From the NCBI RefSeq assembly GCF_947258925.1, contig NZ_CAMYKG010000024.1, positions 1 to 62,656 on the forward strand: 62,656 bases of DNA, read 5' to 3'. Made by a program: the position numbers and the translations under genes. This document shows, piece by piece, positions 9,149 to 19,624 of the stretch (position 1 is the stretch's first letter; each line of letters opens with the position of its first letter). The notes below the pieces were generated by a model, which was given only the letters and a program-made list of their open reading frames with translations, was not told the origin of the DNA and did no database searches. Origin of the DNA: an uncultured Eudoraea sp. Lineage in GTDB: Bacteria > Bacteroidota > Bacteroidia > Flavobacteriales > Flavobacteriaceae.

Positions 9149-10117
9149 TTATTCTTCAGGTTTTTTAGTCGCAGGATCATCTTCAGGAACCTCATAATCC
9201 TTTTGTTTTTTACCAAATACCGAAACATTCACATAGCGCTTAGGATTTAAACGAAAATCCTGAAGAAGGAGGTCCAATTCTTTGGAGGCCTCGGATAGGT
9301 TGTTATATAACTCCTCATTATTTACCAACTTACCAAGCGTACCTTCTCCCTTTTCAATTTTAGCCAGCATACTGTCCAGACTATTTAAGGTAGACTCCAA
9401 ACTTCTAATAGTGTTGGCAAGTCCCACTTGCGCTATAGAATCAGAAAGTATAGAAAAGTTAGTTGTTATGGTATTAATATTGGTTATGGAACTATCCAGT
9501 TTACTCTTATTATCGGTTAATAATGAGTTTAGAGTAGCTGCACTGGATTGAAAACTGCCTACCGTAACATTGAGACCTTTTATGCTCTCGCGTAAGTTTC
9601 TTTTTGTGTCCTCATCCAAAACATCATTAAAATTTAATAGCAAGGAGTCGGCATTAGATACTGCTCCTTCAATTTTGGACTGCAGAGGAGCTAATTTTTG
9701 TTGTAACAAATCTGTCAACCCAGGCTTTATATTCGATCTTAAGGTATCCCCGGATTGGGCCATGGGCGCCCCGTCAAACACCGGGTTTATTTGTATTCCT
9801 TTACCCCCGATAATACCTGTATCATAAAGCTCCGCGGTACTATTTTCGGAAAATTCAAAATCACTATCGACAGAAAAAGTGACCAGCAGGTTACCACTAC
9901 CGTTTCTAAAACTAATATTATTCACATTTCCTACATTGAAACCATTTATAGACACCTGGGTTCCAGGTTGCAAGCCACCAACGTGCTTATAAACTGCGTA
10001 AAATGTCCGGCTATTATTAAAAATCGGGGTCGCTTTTAGAAAACTGAAGCCCATTATAAACAGCAAAATACCTCCAATTACGATGATTCCCGTTTTAATT
10101 TCTCTGGATAGCTTCAA
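9149..10117 (-). CDS. MlaD/MCE-family lipid transport protein
   Basis: This 322-residue protein starts with a TTG codon (KLSREIKTG follows). It has one N-terminal transmembrane helix (about residues 8-28) and an MCE domain (about 38-115, with VGGLQPGTQVSINGFNVGNV), then a long helical, Ser/Leu/Asn-rich tail. Family members bind phospholipids in the periplasm as substrate-binding parts of Mla-type transporters and help keep the outer membrane asymmetric. No permease or ATPase partner is encoded in the window, so partners must lie elsewhere. The amidase gene is 55 bases upstream and the Fe-S membrane protein gene follows without a gap. Confidence 0.88.
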   Translation of the reverse strand: MKLSREIKTGIIVIGGILLFIMGFSFLKATPIFNNSRTFYAVYKHVGGLQPGTQVSINGFNVGNVNNISFRNGSGNLLVTFSVDSDFEFSENSTAELYDTGIIGGKGIQINPVFDGAPMAQSGDTLRSNIKPGLTDLLQQKLAPLQSKIEGAVSNADSLLLNFNDVLDEDTKRNLRESIKGLNVTVGSFQSSAATLNSLLTDNKSKLDSSITNINTITTNFSILSDSIAQVGLANTIRSLESTLNSLDSMLAKIEKGEGTLGKLVNNEELYNNLSEASKELDLLLQDFRLNPKRYVNVSVFGKKQKDYEVPEDDPATKKPEE

Positions 10118-10172
10118 ACGAATAAATTTAGATTACAAACAAAATTAGAAATAATTTTAAGAAGACCTCCCA

Positions 10173-11648
10173 TTATTCCGAGACGTATTTTAAGGCTTCC
10201 GATAAAGGAATTCTTTTACCCTCTTTGTAGGCTACAATATAGGAAGTTGAATAACCTTTAGCATCCGCATTTGCCTTATATAGTTGTGCCTGAGAATAGG
10301 AATTCGTTTTTCCGTACATATAACGGACCAGGTTCTTATACCGTTCTGTTGAAAGAGAACTCAATCCATTAAATTCTTCCGGTAACAGAGGTAAAACTCT
10401 GGAACTGGCCAGTAATTGCACTTTAAATATTATTTGTGAATCTGAAACTATATCTTCTTTCTTGTATTCTTCTTTTTTCTTTTCAACGGCTGGTGTCGCT
10501 TCTGGCTCCTCAGTTAATGAAACCTTTCTCTCTGTGACCTCTTCCTGAGCCACTTCTTTTTTTACTGGTGGAATCTCCTCTTTCAATAGCTCCTCCTTCA
10601 TTTCCGGGCTTTTGGCAGGCTCCTCAACTACTGCCTTTGGTTGTTCAGTTTTATTCGTATCGCTTGATGCTACAATAATTGCTTCTTTAAGTTCTTTCTG
10701 TGTTGCTTCCTTACTTATTTCAGCTTCAGCTTTATCTACAGACTGAGATGCGGTAACAGCCTCAGCGGCGACATCCTCGGTCGCTGTCGTTGTAATTTCT
10801 TTTGACGTAGTAGCAGCCTCTTCAGGCTTTGTGGTCGTGACCTCTCTGGAAGAAGTGGCATCCTCCAAATTTATCCTGGTATTATTTTTATAATTTACGA
10901 TAGCATCGGCAATAGCCTTGCCCATTTCTTCCTGGCCTTTTTTAGAGTTGAGGTACAACCCTTCCGATTTATTGGTCAGAAAACCGGTTTCAATGAGAAC
11001 ACTAGGCATAAATGTCTGGTGAAGTACAATAAAACCTGCCTGCTTAACCTTTCTGTCGTTTCTACTCAAATGATTTGAAAAATTGTCCTGCATCATCTTA
11101 GCAAGCATAATGCTCTGATCCAAAAATTCTTCCTGCATTATGGTCAGACCAATTACAGACTCCGGAGAATTAATATCATAGGCTGCATAACGTGATTCAT
11201 AATTGTCCTCCAGATATATCACCGAGTTCTCCTTTTTTGCGATTTCAAAATTCTGCTTATTCGCGTGCAAGCCAAGTACGAAAGTTCCGGCGCCATTGGC
11301 ATCAGAAGTGTGCGAATCACAATGAACGGATACAAAAAGGTCTGCATTGGCCTTATTGGCAATTTCACCCCTCACAAACAGATCCACAAAAGAATCGTCT
11401 TTTCTTGTATAAATAACCTTTATTTCAGGATTGGCGGATAGCCTTCTGCCCACATTCAATACAATGCTTAATGCTATATTTTTTTCCATATATCCATTAC
11501 CCAAATTACCCGGGTCATGTCCTCCGTGGCCTGCATCCAAAACCACTATAAATGGATCACTTTGAGGGTTTGTATTATCTACATCAAATGAACAGAGTAA
11601 TAAAAAAACTGATGCCAGTGGTAAGAGAAAAAACTTATTAAACTTCAT
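10173..11648 (-). CDS. N-acetylmuramoyl-L-alanine amidase with C-terminal SPOR-like domain
   Basis: This 491-residue exported enzyme should cleave the amide bond between MurNAc and the stem peptide during cell separation. After a signal peptide, residues about 30-255 are an Amidase_3 domain with zinc and catalytic residues in VLDAGHGGHDPGN, YMEKNIALS, VSVHCDSH and VLIETGFLTN. Residues about 265-405 are a low-complexity Glu/Lys/Thr/Ala linker. The last 85 or so residues (FKVQLLASS onward) look like a degenerate SPOR peptidoglycan-binding domain. It is divergent from lptD across a 250-base intergenic region, so both envelope genes may be controlled from there. Confidence 0.9.
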   Translation of the reverse strand: MKFNKFFLLPLASVFLLLCSFDVDNTNPQSDPFIVVLDAGHGGHDPGNLGNGYMEKNIALSIVLNVGRRLSANPEIKVIYTRKDDSFVDLFVRGEIANKANADLFVSVHCDSHTSDANGAGTFVLGLHANKQNFEIAKKENSVIYLEDNYESRYAAYDINSPESVIGLTIMQEEFLDQSIMLAKMMQDNFSNHLSRNDRKVKQAGFIVLHQTFMPSVLIETGFLTNKSEGLYLNSKKGQEEMGKAIADAIVNYKNNTRINLEDATSSREVTTTKPEEAATTSKEITTTATEDVAAEAVTASQSVDKAEAEISKEATQKELKEAIIVASSDTNKTEQPKAVVEEPAKSPEMKEELLKEEIPPVKKEVAQEEVTERKVSLTEEPEATPAVEKKKEEYKKEDIVSDSQIIFKVQLLASSRVLPLLPEEFNGLSSLSTERYKNLVRYMYGKTNSYSQAQLYKANADAKGYSTSYIVAYKEGKRIPLSEALKYVSE

Positions 11649-11845
11649 TTATATTGTTATTAGCTTTTAAAGAAAGTGAAACAAAATTCATCATTAAATC
11701 TTATCCGAAGGTAAAACACTTCAGAAATTATTCCTATTCCAAAACAAAAATACAAATATCTAATTTCATTTGACTAATGGATTTCTAAGCATTTACAGAG
11801 GTTAAATTTATTGTAATGTGCTACAAACAGACCAAAAAATATATG

Positions 11846-11853
11846 TAAGTTTG
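11846..11853 (+). promoter_or_regulatory. Predicted -7 promoter box of lptD
   Basis: TAAGTTTG matches TAnnTTTG and would place the transcription start about 40 bases before the TTG start codon. I see no TTTG at the expected -33 distance, so the call is tentative. Confidence 0.35.
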
Positions 11854-11900
11854 ACTACCAAAAACGAAGCCTTACCGTTACAAAAATAGGATTTATCGCT

Positions 11901-14600
11901 TTGCAATCAAATAAACATTCTCTACTTTTCTTATTGCTGCTAATGACGGGCATTATCTCCCTCTCTGCTCAGGAAGACCTTGTGAGGCCTTTACCTATTA
12001 AAGCGGTAGGAGATACCATTACTGCACCTCTAATGCCTGCTCCGGCAGTAACAGATACCGTTTTAACAGATTCCGTTGCAACAGATTCGATTCGTCCAAA
12101 AACGAGTATTTTAACTGATAAAATTAAATATAAGGCAAAGGATTATGTTAAATTAAGTCAGAAAGACCAAAAGATTTACTTGTATAATGAAGCTGAAATT
12201 TATTACGAGGACATAGAATTAAAGGCCGGTATAATCATCATGGATTATGTTAAAAATGAAGTATATGCCGGAAGAATGAAAGATTCTTTGGGTAATTATT
12301 CGCAAATACCATATTTCAAACAGGGAGATAATGTAGTAATTCCCGATTCCATTCGATTTAATTTTGACTCCGAAAAAGCCCTGATTTTTAATTCCAGGAC
12401 GGAACAGCAAGCAGGCTTAGGACAACTTGGTTCTGACGCTATGAAGGTATATGCTTCTGTTACCAAAAAGGAGAATGATTCTGTTTACTTCTTAAGTGAA
12501 GGAAAACTAACTACTTCCAACGATACCATAAACCCGGATTATTATATAAGGGTCCGAAAAGCCAAATTTGTTCCTAAAAAAAAGGTTATTGCAGGCTTCA
12601 GCAATATTTATATTGCAGATGTACCCACCCCAATAGCATTACCTTTCGCCTATTTTCCTCTGACATCGGGTAGAACAGCAGGGGTTATGATGCCTACTTT
12701 TGGAAATGATCCGGATAGGGGTTATTTTTTGCAAAACCTGGGATATTACGTACCTATTACTGATTACGCAGACCTCACCTTAACCGGGGATATCTACACT
12801 AATGGAAGCTGGGGATTCAGGACGCAGTCGGTTTACTCTAAGCGTTACAAATATCGGGGTAGTATAAATTTTCGCTATGAAAACCAGGTAACCAGTCAGA
12901 AGGGATTTGATGATTACAGCAGGGGTACCATTTACAATATTCAGATTTCACATTCGCAGGATTCTAAAGCAAATCCAAATTCCAGGTTGTCAGCCTCCGT
13001 GAACCTGGGAAGTAGCCAGTACTATAGAAATTCTTTACTTCAACAGAATTTACCCAACACGCAGATTAATAATTTGTCCTCATCAATTTCTTATTCCAGG
13101 ACTTTTCCGGCTTATCCATCTGTAAATTTAAGTCTTACTGCCACCCATAACCAAAATACAAATACCGATGCTGTAAATCTCACCCTACCAACGCTACAAG
13201 CCAGTTTGGAACGAATTTTTCCGTTTGCAAAAAAAGATGGTATAAAAAAGGGGGCTTTACAGAATATAAATTTTCAATATGATCTTAACGCCCGAAACAG
13301 CATCACAACGACCAGTGAAGATTTTGGATCTTCAGATATGTTCAAAAACGCCCAGGTTGGGGCTCGTAACAGGATACCTTTGAGCACAAACTTTAAAGTA
13401 GCCAAATATTTTAGTGTAAGTGCCGGTGGTAATTATGAGGACATTTGGACCCTTGAAACATATAACCAACGTTTTGATGAAGAGTTGCAGGAAGTTGTCA
13501 CTGACACCGTTAAAGGGTTTGACCGTTTTAATCAATATAGTCTTAACAGCAGCATTGGAACGACCGTTTATGGTACATTTAATCGTGGGGAAGACAAAAA
13601 AATACAGGCAATACGTCATATTATGAGACCTTCCATAAGTTACGGTTGGGCACCTTCTTTTGATCAATATTATGATGAATATATAAATGGAATTACCGGA
13701 GATACCATTGAGTACACCCGATTCCAAAACACGCTTTATGGAACACCGCGAAGCGGTAAATCCAGCGCATTGAGTTTTTCACTTGCAAATACCCTCGAGG
13801 CTAAGGTACGGGACAAAGATTCCACAAAACTGGAACCAAAAAAAGTGATGTGGCTAAATAGTTTTAATTTGTCTACGGGATACAATTTTGAGGCAGATTC
13901 GCTTAATTTAAGCCCTTTAGCTATAACCGGTGGAACCAATATTATTAACAACAAGATGTCCATAAATTTTGGTGCTAATCTGGATCCTTATGCCATAGAT
14001 AATAACGGCAGACGTATAAATACGTTCAACATAAATAATGGAGGAAGCTTGTTTAGACTTACCTCGGCAAGGGCCAATGTGAGTTATTCCTTAAGCAGTA
14101 AGGATTTTCAACCCACCAAAGACCGTGAGGAATATCCAACGGAAGGTGATGCTTATGTCGCCGCCAGTGGAGGTAGGACAGATGATCTATTTGGGAAGGC
14201 CAATAATTTTGATGAAAGCAGGTTTGATGACCGGGACGAAAGCAAAATTGAGAATCCTATATATGAAAATAAAATAGAATGGGATCTTCGTTTACAATAC
14301 GCTGTAACGTATAGCAATAGTAACAGACAGAATCAAATCTCGAATAACTCTTTAATGTTTTCCGGAAATATTACCCTTTCTCCCGGTTGGGACGTAGGTG
14401 TTTCCTCCGGTTATGATTTTGTGAGAAAAGGATTCACCGTAACGCAGCTCCGCTTTAGGCGTGACTTAAAAAGCTTTAAATTGAATTTTGACTGGACCCC
14501 GTTTGGTGATTTTGAAAGATGGTACTTCTTTATCGGCATAAAAAGTTCTATTCTTAAAGATCTTAAATTTGAAAACAGGAGTCAGCCTCCGCCCAGGTAA
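11901..14600 (+). CDS. lptD: LPS-assembly outer membrane protein LptD (Bacteroidota type)
   Basis: This 899-residue outer-membrane protein should insert lipopolysaccharide into the outer leaflet. It starts with TTG. Residues 1-23 are a signal peptide ending in SLSAQ. Residues about 70-235 are an OstA/LptA-like periplasmic domain (KDYVKLSQKDQKIYLYNEAE). The remainder is a large beta-barrel with many alternating aromatic strands such as YGWAPSFDQYY. The last strand is followed by a short Pro/Arg tail rather than a terminal Phe. A terminator follows at 14614-14647. The assignment rests on domain layout and length. Confidence 0.87.
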   Translation: MQSNKHSLLFLLLLMTGIISLSAQEDLVRPLPIKAVGDTITAPLMPAPAVTDTVLTDSVATDSIRPKTSILTDKIKYKAKDYVKLSQKDQKIYLYNEAEIYYEDIELKAGIIIMDYVKNEVYAGRMKDSLGNYSQIPYFKQGDNVVIPDSIRFNFDSEKALIFNSRTEQQAGLGQLGSDAMKVYASVTKKENDSVYFLSEGKLTTSNDTINPDYYIRVRKAKFVPKKKVIAGFSNIYIADVPTPIALPFAYFPLTSGRTAGVMMPTFGNDPDRGYFLQNLGYYVPITDYADLTLTGDIYTNGSWGFRTQSVYSKRYKYRGSINFRYENQVTSQKGFDDYSRGTIYNIQISHSQDSKANPNSRLSASVNLGSSQYYRNSLLQQNLPNTQINNLSSSISYSRTFPAYPSVNLSLTATHNQNTNTDAVNLTLPTLQASLERIFPFAKKDGIKKGALQNINFQYDLNARNSITTTSEDFGSSDMFKNAQVGARNRIPLSTNFKVAKYFSVSAGGNYEDIWTLETYNQRFDEELQEVVTDTVKGFDRFNQYSLNSSIGTTVYGTFNRGEDKKIQAIRHIMRPSISYGWAPSFDQYYDEYINGITGDTIEYTRFQNTLYGTPRSGKSSALSFSLANTLEAKVRDKDSTKLEPKKVMWLNSFNLSTGYNFEADSLNLSPLAITGGTNIINNKMSINFGANLDPYAIDNNGRRINTFNINNGGSLFRLTSARANVSYSLSSKDFQPTKDREEYPTEGDAYVAASGGRTDDLFGKANNFDESRFDDRDESKIENPIYENKIEWDLRLQYAVTYSNSNRQNQISNNSLMFSGNITLSPGWDVGVSSGYDFVRKGFTVTQLRFRRDLKSFKLNFDWTPFGDFERWYFFIGIKSSILKDLKFENRSQPPPR

Positions 14601-14613
14601 TTTCGGGAATAAT

Positions 14614-14647
14614 AGCAGTATTTTTCGATAATACTGCTCTATTTTTT
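14614..14647 (+). terminator. Rho-independent terminator after lptD
   Basis: A perfect 9-bp stem (14614-14622 with 14630-14638) encloses a 7-base loop and is followed by CTA and six T residues. It separates lptD from ridA. Confidence 0.75.
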
Positions 14648-14679
14648 AAGTAGTTTGAACTAAAGTTAAATTCAAAAGG

Positions 14680-15060
14680 ATGAAAAAAATTATAAATACC
14701 CCAAAAGCTCCAGCCCCTATTGGTCCGTATAACCAGGCAGTGTTAGTCGGTAATACTTTATTTATTTCCGGTCAAATTCCTCTTAATCCATTAAGTGGTA
14801 AACTCGTTGAAGGCAATATAAAAAAAGAAACACTTCAATGTATGGAAAATCTCAATTCTATACTCGAAGCAGCGAATATGTCTTTTGAACACGTGGTTAA
14901 AGCCACAATCTTTGTTAAGGATATGAATTGTTTTTCGCAAATCAATGAAGTATATGGCACATTTTTTAGTCCTGAAACTGCACCAGCCAGGGAAACGGTT
15001 GAAGTCTCAAATCTTCCAAAATTTGTAAATGTTGAGATTTCGATGATTGCTGTTAAATAG
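14680..15060 (+). CDS. ridA: RidA-family enamine/imine deaminase
   Basis: This is a 126-residue cytoplasmic protein of the RidA (YjgF/YER057c/UK114) family, which hydrolyses reactive 2-aminoacrylate made by PLP enzymes. The family signatures are present: APAPIGPYNQAV near residue 10, FISGQIPLNP near residue 29 and the C-terminal PARETVEVSNLPK. The arginine of the PARETVEV motif binds the substrate carboxylate. It forms a trimer in homologues. Its last 8 bases overlap the 3' end of the sugar-kinase gene on the other strand. Confidence 0.95.
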   Translation: MKKIINTPKAPAPIGPYNQAVLVGNTLFISGQIPLNPLSGKLVEGNIKKETLQCMENLNSILEAANMSFEHVVKATIFVKDMNCFSQINEVYGTFFSPETAPARETVEVSNLPKFVNVEISMIAVK

Positions 15061-15904
15061 TCTCTTTGTGAAATTCTACCAATCCTTCTATTGGCCTTTG
15101 ACGAATTACACCTACAATAAGGTCATTTCTTTCAAGAACTGCTGTTAATTCATCTTTTAGGAAATGGGCAATACTACCCACAAAATTTACAGGCACCTTG
15201 GTAGCCAGCTCAAACTGCATGACGTAATTGTTTATGAATTGCTGAAAACCTTTGTCGATAACTCCCTTACAATAAGGGTGTTCTTTATTCTCAATTAAGA
15301 ATCTGGCAAAGGTCGCCAAATAGGTATTCGGGTTTGGCTGCTTATAGAGGTTTTCCTTAATCACATCCGGGTCTAGATCATACTCTTTGTCAAACTTAAT
15401 ACCAAGATCCTGTGGCATTTTATGAAAATAGTAGTCACGAATCAATTTCCTTCCAAAGAAATTACCACTACCATCGTCCATAGGAATATAACCTAAAGAG
15501 ACGACTTTTTGAAACAATTGATGACCGTCATAATAACTACAATTTGAACCCGTTCCCAAAATACACACAATGCCCTGGTGCCCAATTTTAGTCGTAGAAT
15601 AGATAGCGGCAAAAGTATCCTCTTTTACCTCAGCTTTCGCATTAGGAAAAAAGGATTTAAAAATATTCTTTAGGAATTTTTTCATCCTGTCGGTACCACA
15701 TCCTGCACCATAAAAATGGAGTCGGGTGACTTTATCTTTACTTTTAGACAACTCAAAATTATTGGCCAGCCTGTCTTCTATAACTTCTCTGGTAAGGACT
15801 TCCGGGCTTAATCCCAGAGTCTGTGTCATAAACAATTCGTTACCTTTATCGTCCAAGGCAATCCAATCTGATTTTGTTGCTCCACTATCAACTATTAGAA
15901 TCAT
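15053..15904 (-). CDS. BadF/BadG-type ATPase, probable N-acetylglucosamine kinase
   Basis: This is a 283-residue member of the ASKHA (actin-like) superfamily. The N-terminal phosphate-1 loop is VDSGATKSDW. Residues about 113-125 carry GIVCILGTGSNCSYYDG, and MDDGSGNFFGRKLI near residue 140 matches the GlcNAc-kinase group. These enzymes phosphorylate amino sugars recovered from cell-wall recycling or chitin. The gene lies downstream of gapA on the same strand, but a strong terminator lies between them, so it may have its own promoter or depend on read-through. The substrate is an inference. Confidence 0.85.
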   Translation of the reverse strand: MILIVDSGATKSDWIALDDKGNELFMTQTLGLSPEVLTREVIEDRLANNFELSKSKDKVTRLHFYGAGCGTDRMKKFLKNIFKSFFPNAKAEVKEDTFAAIYSTTKIGHQGIVCILGTGSNCSYYDGHQLFQKVVSLGYIPMDDGSGNFFGRKLIRDYYFHKMPQDLGIKFDKEYDLDPDVIKENLYKQPNPNTYLATFARFLIENKEHPYCKGVIDKGFQQFINNYVMQFELATKVPVNFVGSIAHFLKDELTAVLERNDLIVGVIRQRPIEGLVEFHKETI

Positions 15905-15915
15905 AATACAGGCAT

Positions 15916-15966
15916 TAAAAAAGAATCCTCAAAGTAAGCAAAGTTTCGCTTATTCTGAGGATTCTT
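15916..15966 (-). terminator. Rho-independent terminator after gapA
   Basis: On the minus strand the arms at 15956-15966 and 15921-15931 form a perfect 11-bp stem. An inner helix (15948-15954 with 15933-15939, one G-T pair) extends it. A run of T residues follows (A run at 15917-15922 on the plus strand). It ends the pfkA-gapA transcript and lies just 12 bases before the start of the downstream kinase gene. Confidence 0.8.
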
Positions 15967-15983
15967 ACTAAAAAAATAATTAA

Positions 15984-16988
<1,005 letters not shown>

Positions 16989-17007
16989 TTATTGTTTAAG
17001 ATTAAAA

Positions 17008-17961
17008 CTATATAGTCATGATATCTCCTTTAATGGCTTCATTCACCGGAGTTAATGTAATTTCATTATTAATAATGCCCGCCATCAAATTGGTTTGCCC
17101 TTCAAGTAATGCCTCTACAGACCTTACCCCCATTCTACTTGCCAATACCCTATCAAAACAAGATGGCGCTCCTCCTCTTTGCATATGACCCAGCACGCAC
17201 ACCCTGACATCATAAATAGGCAGGTTGGTCTCTACGTAGTCTTTAAGTTCGTAAACATTTTTTCCGGTAGTTCTATCTCCTTCTGCAACTACAACAATAC
17301 TTGAAGATTTGCCCCGTGCCTTGCTACGCTTTAGAGAGTCTAAAAGTCGTTCCAAACCCAAATCTTCTTCAGGGATAAGGATTTCCTCAGCACCGGCCCC
17401 AACACCACAATTAAGAGCAATATGACCCACATCTCTACCCATAACCTCCACAAAGAAAAGTCTGTGATGCGAACTTGCCGTATCCCTTATTTTATCGATT
17501 GCTTCTACTACAGTATTCAGCGCCGTATCAAAACCAAGAGTATAATTGGTGCCAAAAATGTCATTATCTATAGTACCGGGAATACCAATAAAAGGCATTT
17601 TGTATTCCTCATAAAAAGCTAAAGCACCGGTAAAACTTCCATCACCGCCAATAACCACAAATGCATCAATATTGTTGGAAACTAATTGGTCATAAGCTTT
17701 TTTACGCCCTTCTTCCGTCCTAAATTCATCACATCTGGCAGACTTAAGTACAGTTCCTCCTTTGTTAATTATATTATTTACACTTCGGGCATTCAAGGGA
17801 ATAAAATCCCCTTCGATCATTCCTTCGTATCCCCTGTAAATTCCAATGCAATCTTTCTTTAGAAATGCACATGTTCGTACTACCGCTCGTATAGCTGCGT
17901 TCATCCCGGGAGAATCACCTCCTGATGTAAAGACCGCAATTTTATTTATTTCTGAACTCAT
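17008..17961 (-). CDS. pfkA: ATP-dependent 6-phosphofructokinase
   Basis: This 317-residue enzyme converts fructose 6-phosphate to fructose 1,6-bisphosphate. It has the ATP-binding FTSGGDSPGMNAAIRA, VIGGDGSFTG near residue 105 and IPGTIDND near residue 126. Glycine in GGDG and in PGT are the residues that mark ATP-dependent enzymes, in contrast to the neighbouring paralogue. FVEVMGRDVGHIA binds the sugar phosphate. Length and motifs match the bacterial PfkA family. It is transcribed with gapA. Confidence 0.95.
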   Translation of the reverse strand: MSSEINKIAVFTSGGDSPGMNAAIRAVVRTCAFLKKDCIGIYRGYEGMIEGDFIPLNARSVNNIINKGGTVLKSARCDEFRTEEGRKKAYDQLVSNNIDAFVVIGGDGSFTGALAFYEEYKMPFIGIPGTIDNDIFGTNYTLGFDTALNTVVEAIDKIRDTASSHHRLFFVEVMGRDVGHIALNCGVGAGAEEILIPEEDLGLERLLDSLKRSKARGKSSSIVVVAEGDRTTGKNVYELKDYVETNLPIYDVRVCVLGHMQRGGAPSCFDRVLASRMGVRSVEALLEGQTNLMAGIINNEITLTPVNEAIKGDIMTI

Positions 17962-17978
17962 CTAAAAATTTAGAATGG

Positions 17979-17986
17979 CAAAATTA
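17979..17986 (-). promoter_or_regulatory. Predicted -7 promoter box of pfkA-gapA
   Basis: The minus strand reads TAATTTTG here, a match to TAnnTTTG, about 18 bases before the pfkA start codon. CAAA runs on the plus strand (TTTG on the minus) occur nearby, but not at the usual -33 spacing. Confidence 0.3.
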
Positions 17987-18251
17987 CTAAACTTATCGCA
18001 AAAAAAGAATTCGACAAACCCTTAATTTAACATTTCATGGTCCATATCATACTATAATTCAATTTTTAGCCTTAAGTAGTACAAAACAATATAATTCCTT
18101 GTAAATTATAACCCTGTAGAACCCCATCAGACCCACAATTTTTACAACAAAAAGCTTTGTTCGAGAAGAATATAACAAATCGCCCTGAAATAGTTACGTT
18201 ATCTCTTACATCGGAAAATGTGAAAACCGCGATTTTAACCAGTGTTCGTTC

Positions 18252-19454
18252 CTAGTCGTTAGTCATAATAAACAATGGCAGCATTTCAAAGTTTTTGTAA
18301 TAGGGATGCAGTTTCGGACGGTTATAGAACTTATCCACATTGACAAATTTCTTGGATTCCGTAACAACTTCTATTGGTACATGGTCATATCGTCCATTTT
18401 TTAAAACTACCATGCGGCCGTCTATTCCTTTCAGTATTAAATCGAGTGCCAAATTACCATAGGCTGTTGGCACAACAGAATCAATAAAATCGGGGTCACC
18501 GCAGCGAACCATGTATCCGAGTTTCTGATTGATTACATTAACAGCGTTACCCTTATTATATTTAGGAGATACCTTTTTTAAAGCCAGGGATACCTCATCC
18601 CCAATACCTCCAAGTTTTGCATGGCCAAAGGCGTCTTTTTCCATTCCCTCGAATTTCATTTCACCGCCTTCAAATGTTGCCCCTTCTGAAATAAGAACAA
18701 TGGAATAATTACTGGGATTTTTATTTCTGTCCTCAGTAAGTAATTCAGCAAGCAAATCTATATTGAATGGAACTTCGGGTATCAAACATCTATTAGCCGC
18801 ACCTGCCAGGGTGGGCAACATGGCTGTAAATCCGGCGTAACGTCCAAATACTTCCAATACCAGGAACCTTTCATGAGATCCGGCTGCGGTACGGAGACTG
18901 TTTGTAAGACTTATGGTTCTGGTGACACAGGTACTGAATCCAATGCAATAATCCGTTCCGGGAACGTCATTATCCATCGTTTTTGGAATGGCCATAACTT
19001 TAACCCCTTGTTTAAAAAGATGTACGGCATAACTAAGTGTATCGTCACCTCCTATGGCAATTAAATAATCTACTCCCAGCCAATCGAGGTTTTTGATTAC
19101 CTCCGGGGTAAGATCATTGATATCTTTATTATAAGTGTCTCGCAGGTGTTCAGGAACCGCGAGATTTGAAACATGACTTGCCCTGGTCCTTGAAGTGTGC
19201 AAGAAAGTTCCACCTGTTCTTGCTGCTTTGTTCACAACAACCTGCGACAACTCCATAAAGTTATTGCTATTGTCGTGCTTACTGTTTCTTACAATGTCTA
19301 TTAACCCTCTCCAGCCTCTTCTAAATCCAATTACCCTGTATCCTTCACGTATAGCTCTGAATGTAACCGCCCTAATTGCCGGATTAAGTCCTGGCACATC
19401 TCCCCCGCCTGTTAAGATACCTATAGTCCCTTTGGTTTTTTTAATTTTTGCCAT
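18252..19454 (-). CDS. Second 6-phosphofructokinase, probably pyrophosphate-dependent
   Basis: This 400-residue phosphofructokinase has the fold signatures GILTGGGDVPGLNPAIRA, LEVFGRYAGF and SEGATFEGG. In the two places that decide the phosphoryl donor it differs from PfkA: it reads AIGGDDTLS near residue 135 (Asp instead of Gly) and IPKTMDND near residue 158 (Lys instead of Gly). In characterised enzymes these Asp and Lys residues go with pyrophosphate use. Donor choice here is therefore inferred from two residues. It is transcribed on its own, divergent from fbaB, with about 290 bases of noncoding DNA separating it from pfkA. Confidence 0.88.
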   Translation of the reverse strand: MAKIKKTKGTIGILTGGGDVPGLNPAIRAVTFRAIREGYRVIGFRRGWRGLIDIVRNSKHDNSNNFMELSQVVVNKAARTGGTFLHTSRTRASHVSNLAVPEHLRDTYNKDINDLTPEVIKNLDWLGVDYLIAIGGDDTLSYAVHLFKQGVKVMAIPKTMDNDVPGTDYCIGFSTCVTRTISLTNSLRTAAGSHERFLVLEVFGRYAGFTAMLPTLAGAANRCLIPEVPFNIDLLAELLTEDRNKNPSNYSIVLISEGATFEGGEMKFEGMEKDAFGHAKLGGIGDEVSLALKKVSPKYNKGNAVNVINQKLGYMVRCGDPDFIDSVVPTAYGNLALDLILKGIDGRMVVLKNGRYDHVPIEVVTESKKFVNVDKFYNRPKLHPYYKNFEMLPLFIMTND

Positions 19455-19624
19455 AATATATTTTTATTTAATTATCAATTTAAAATCACAACTGAAAAAG
19501 GATTGTTAAAGTAGTAAATTATGATGATAATCACATTAACATTTCCCAAAAAAAACCTCTGAAATGGAGGCTAAAAATGGCTTTATCACCGTATCTTTAT
19601 AGGTAGTTTGAAAACAGTACAATT

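Noticed and set aside
9282..10039. Plus-strand frames opposite the MCE gene
   Set aside because: They have no family features and lie wholly inside a well-supported minus-strand gene.
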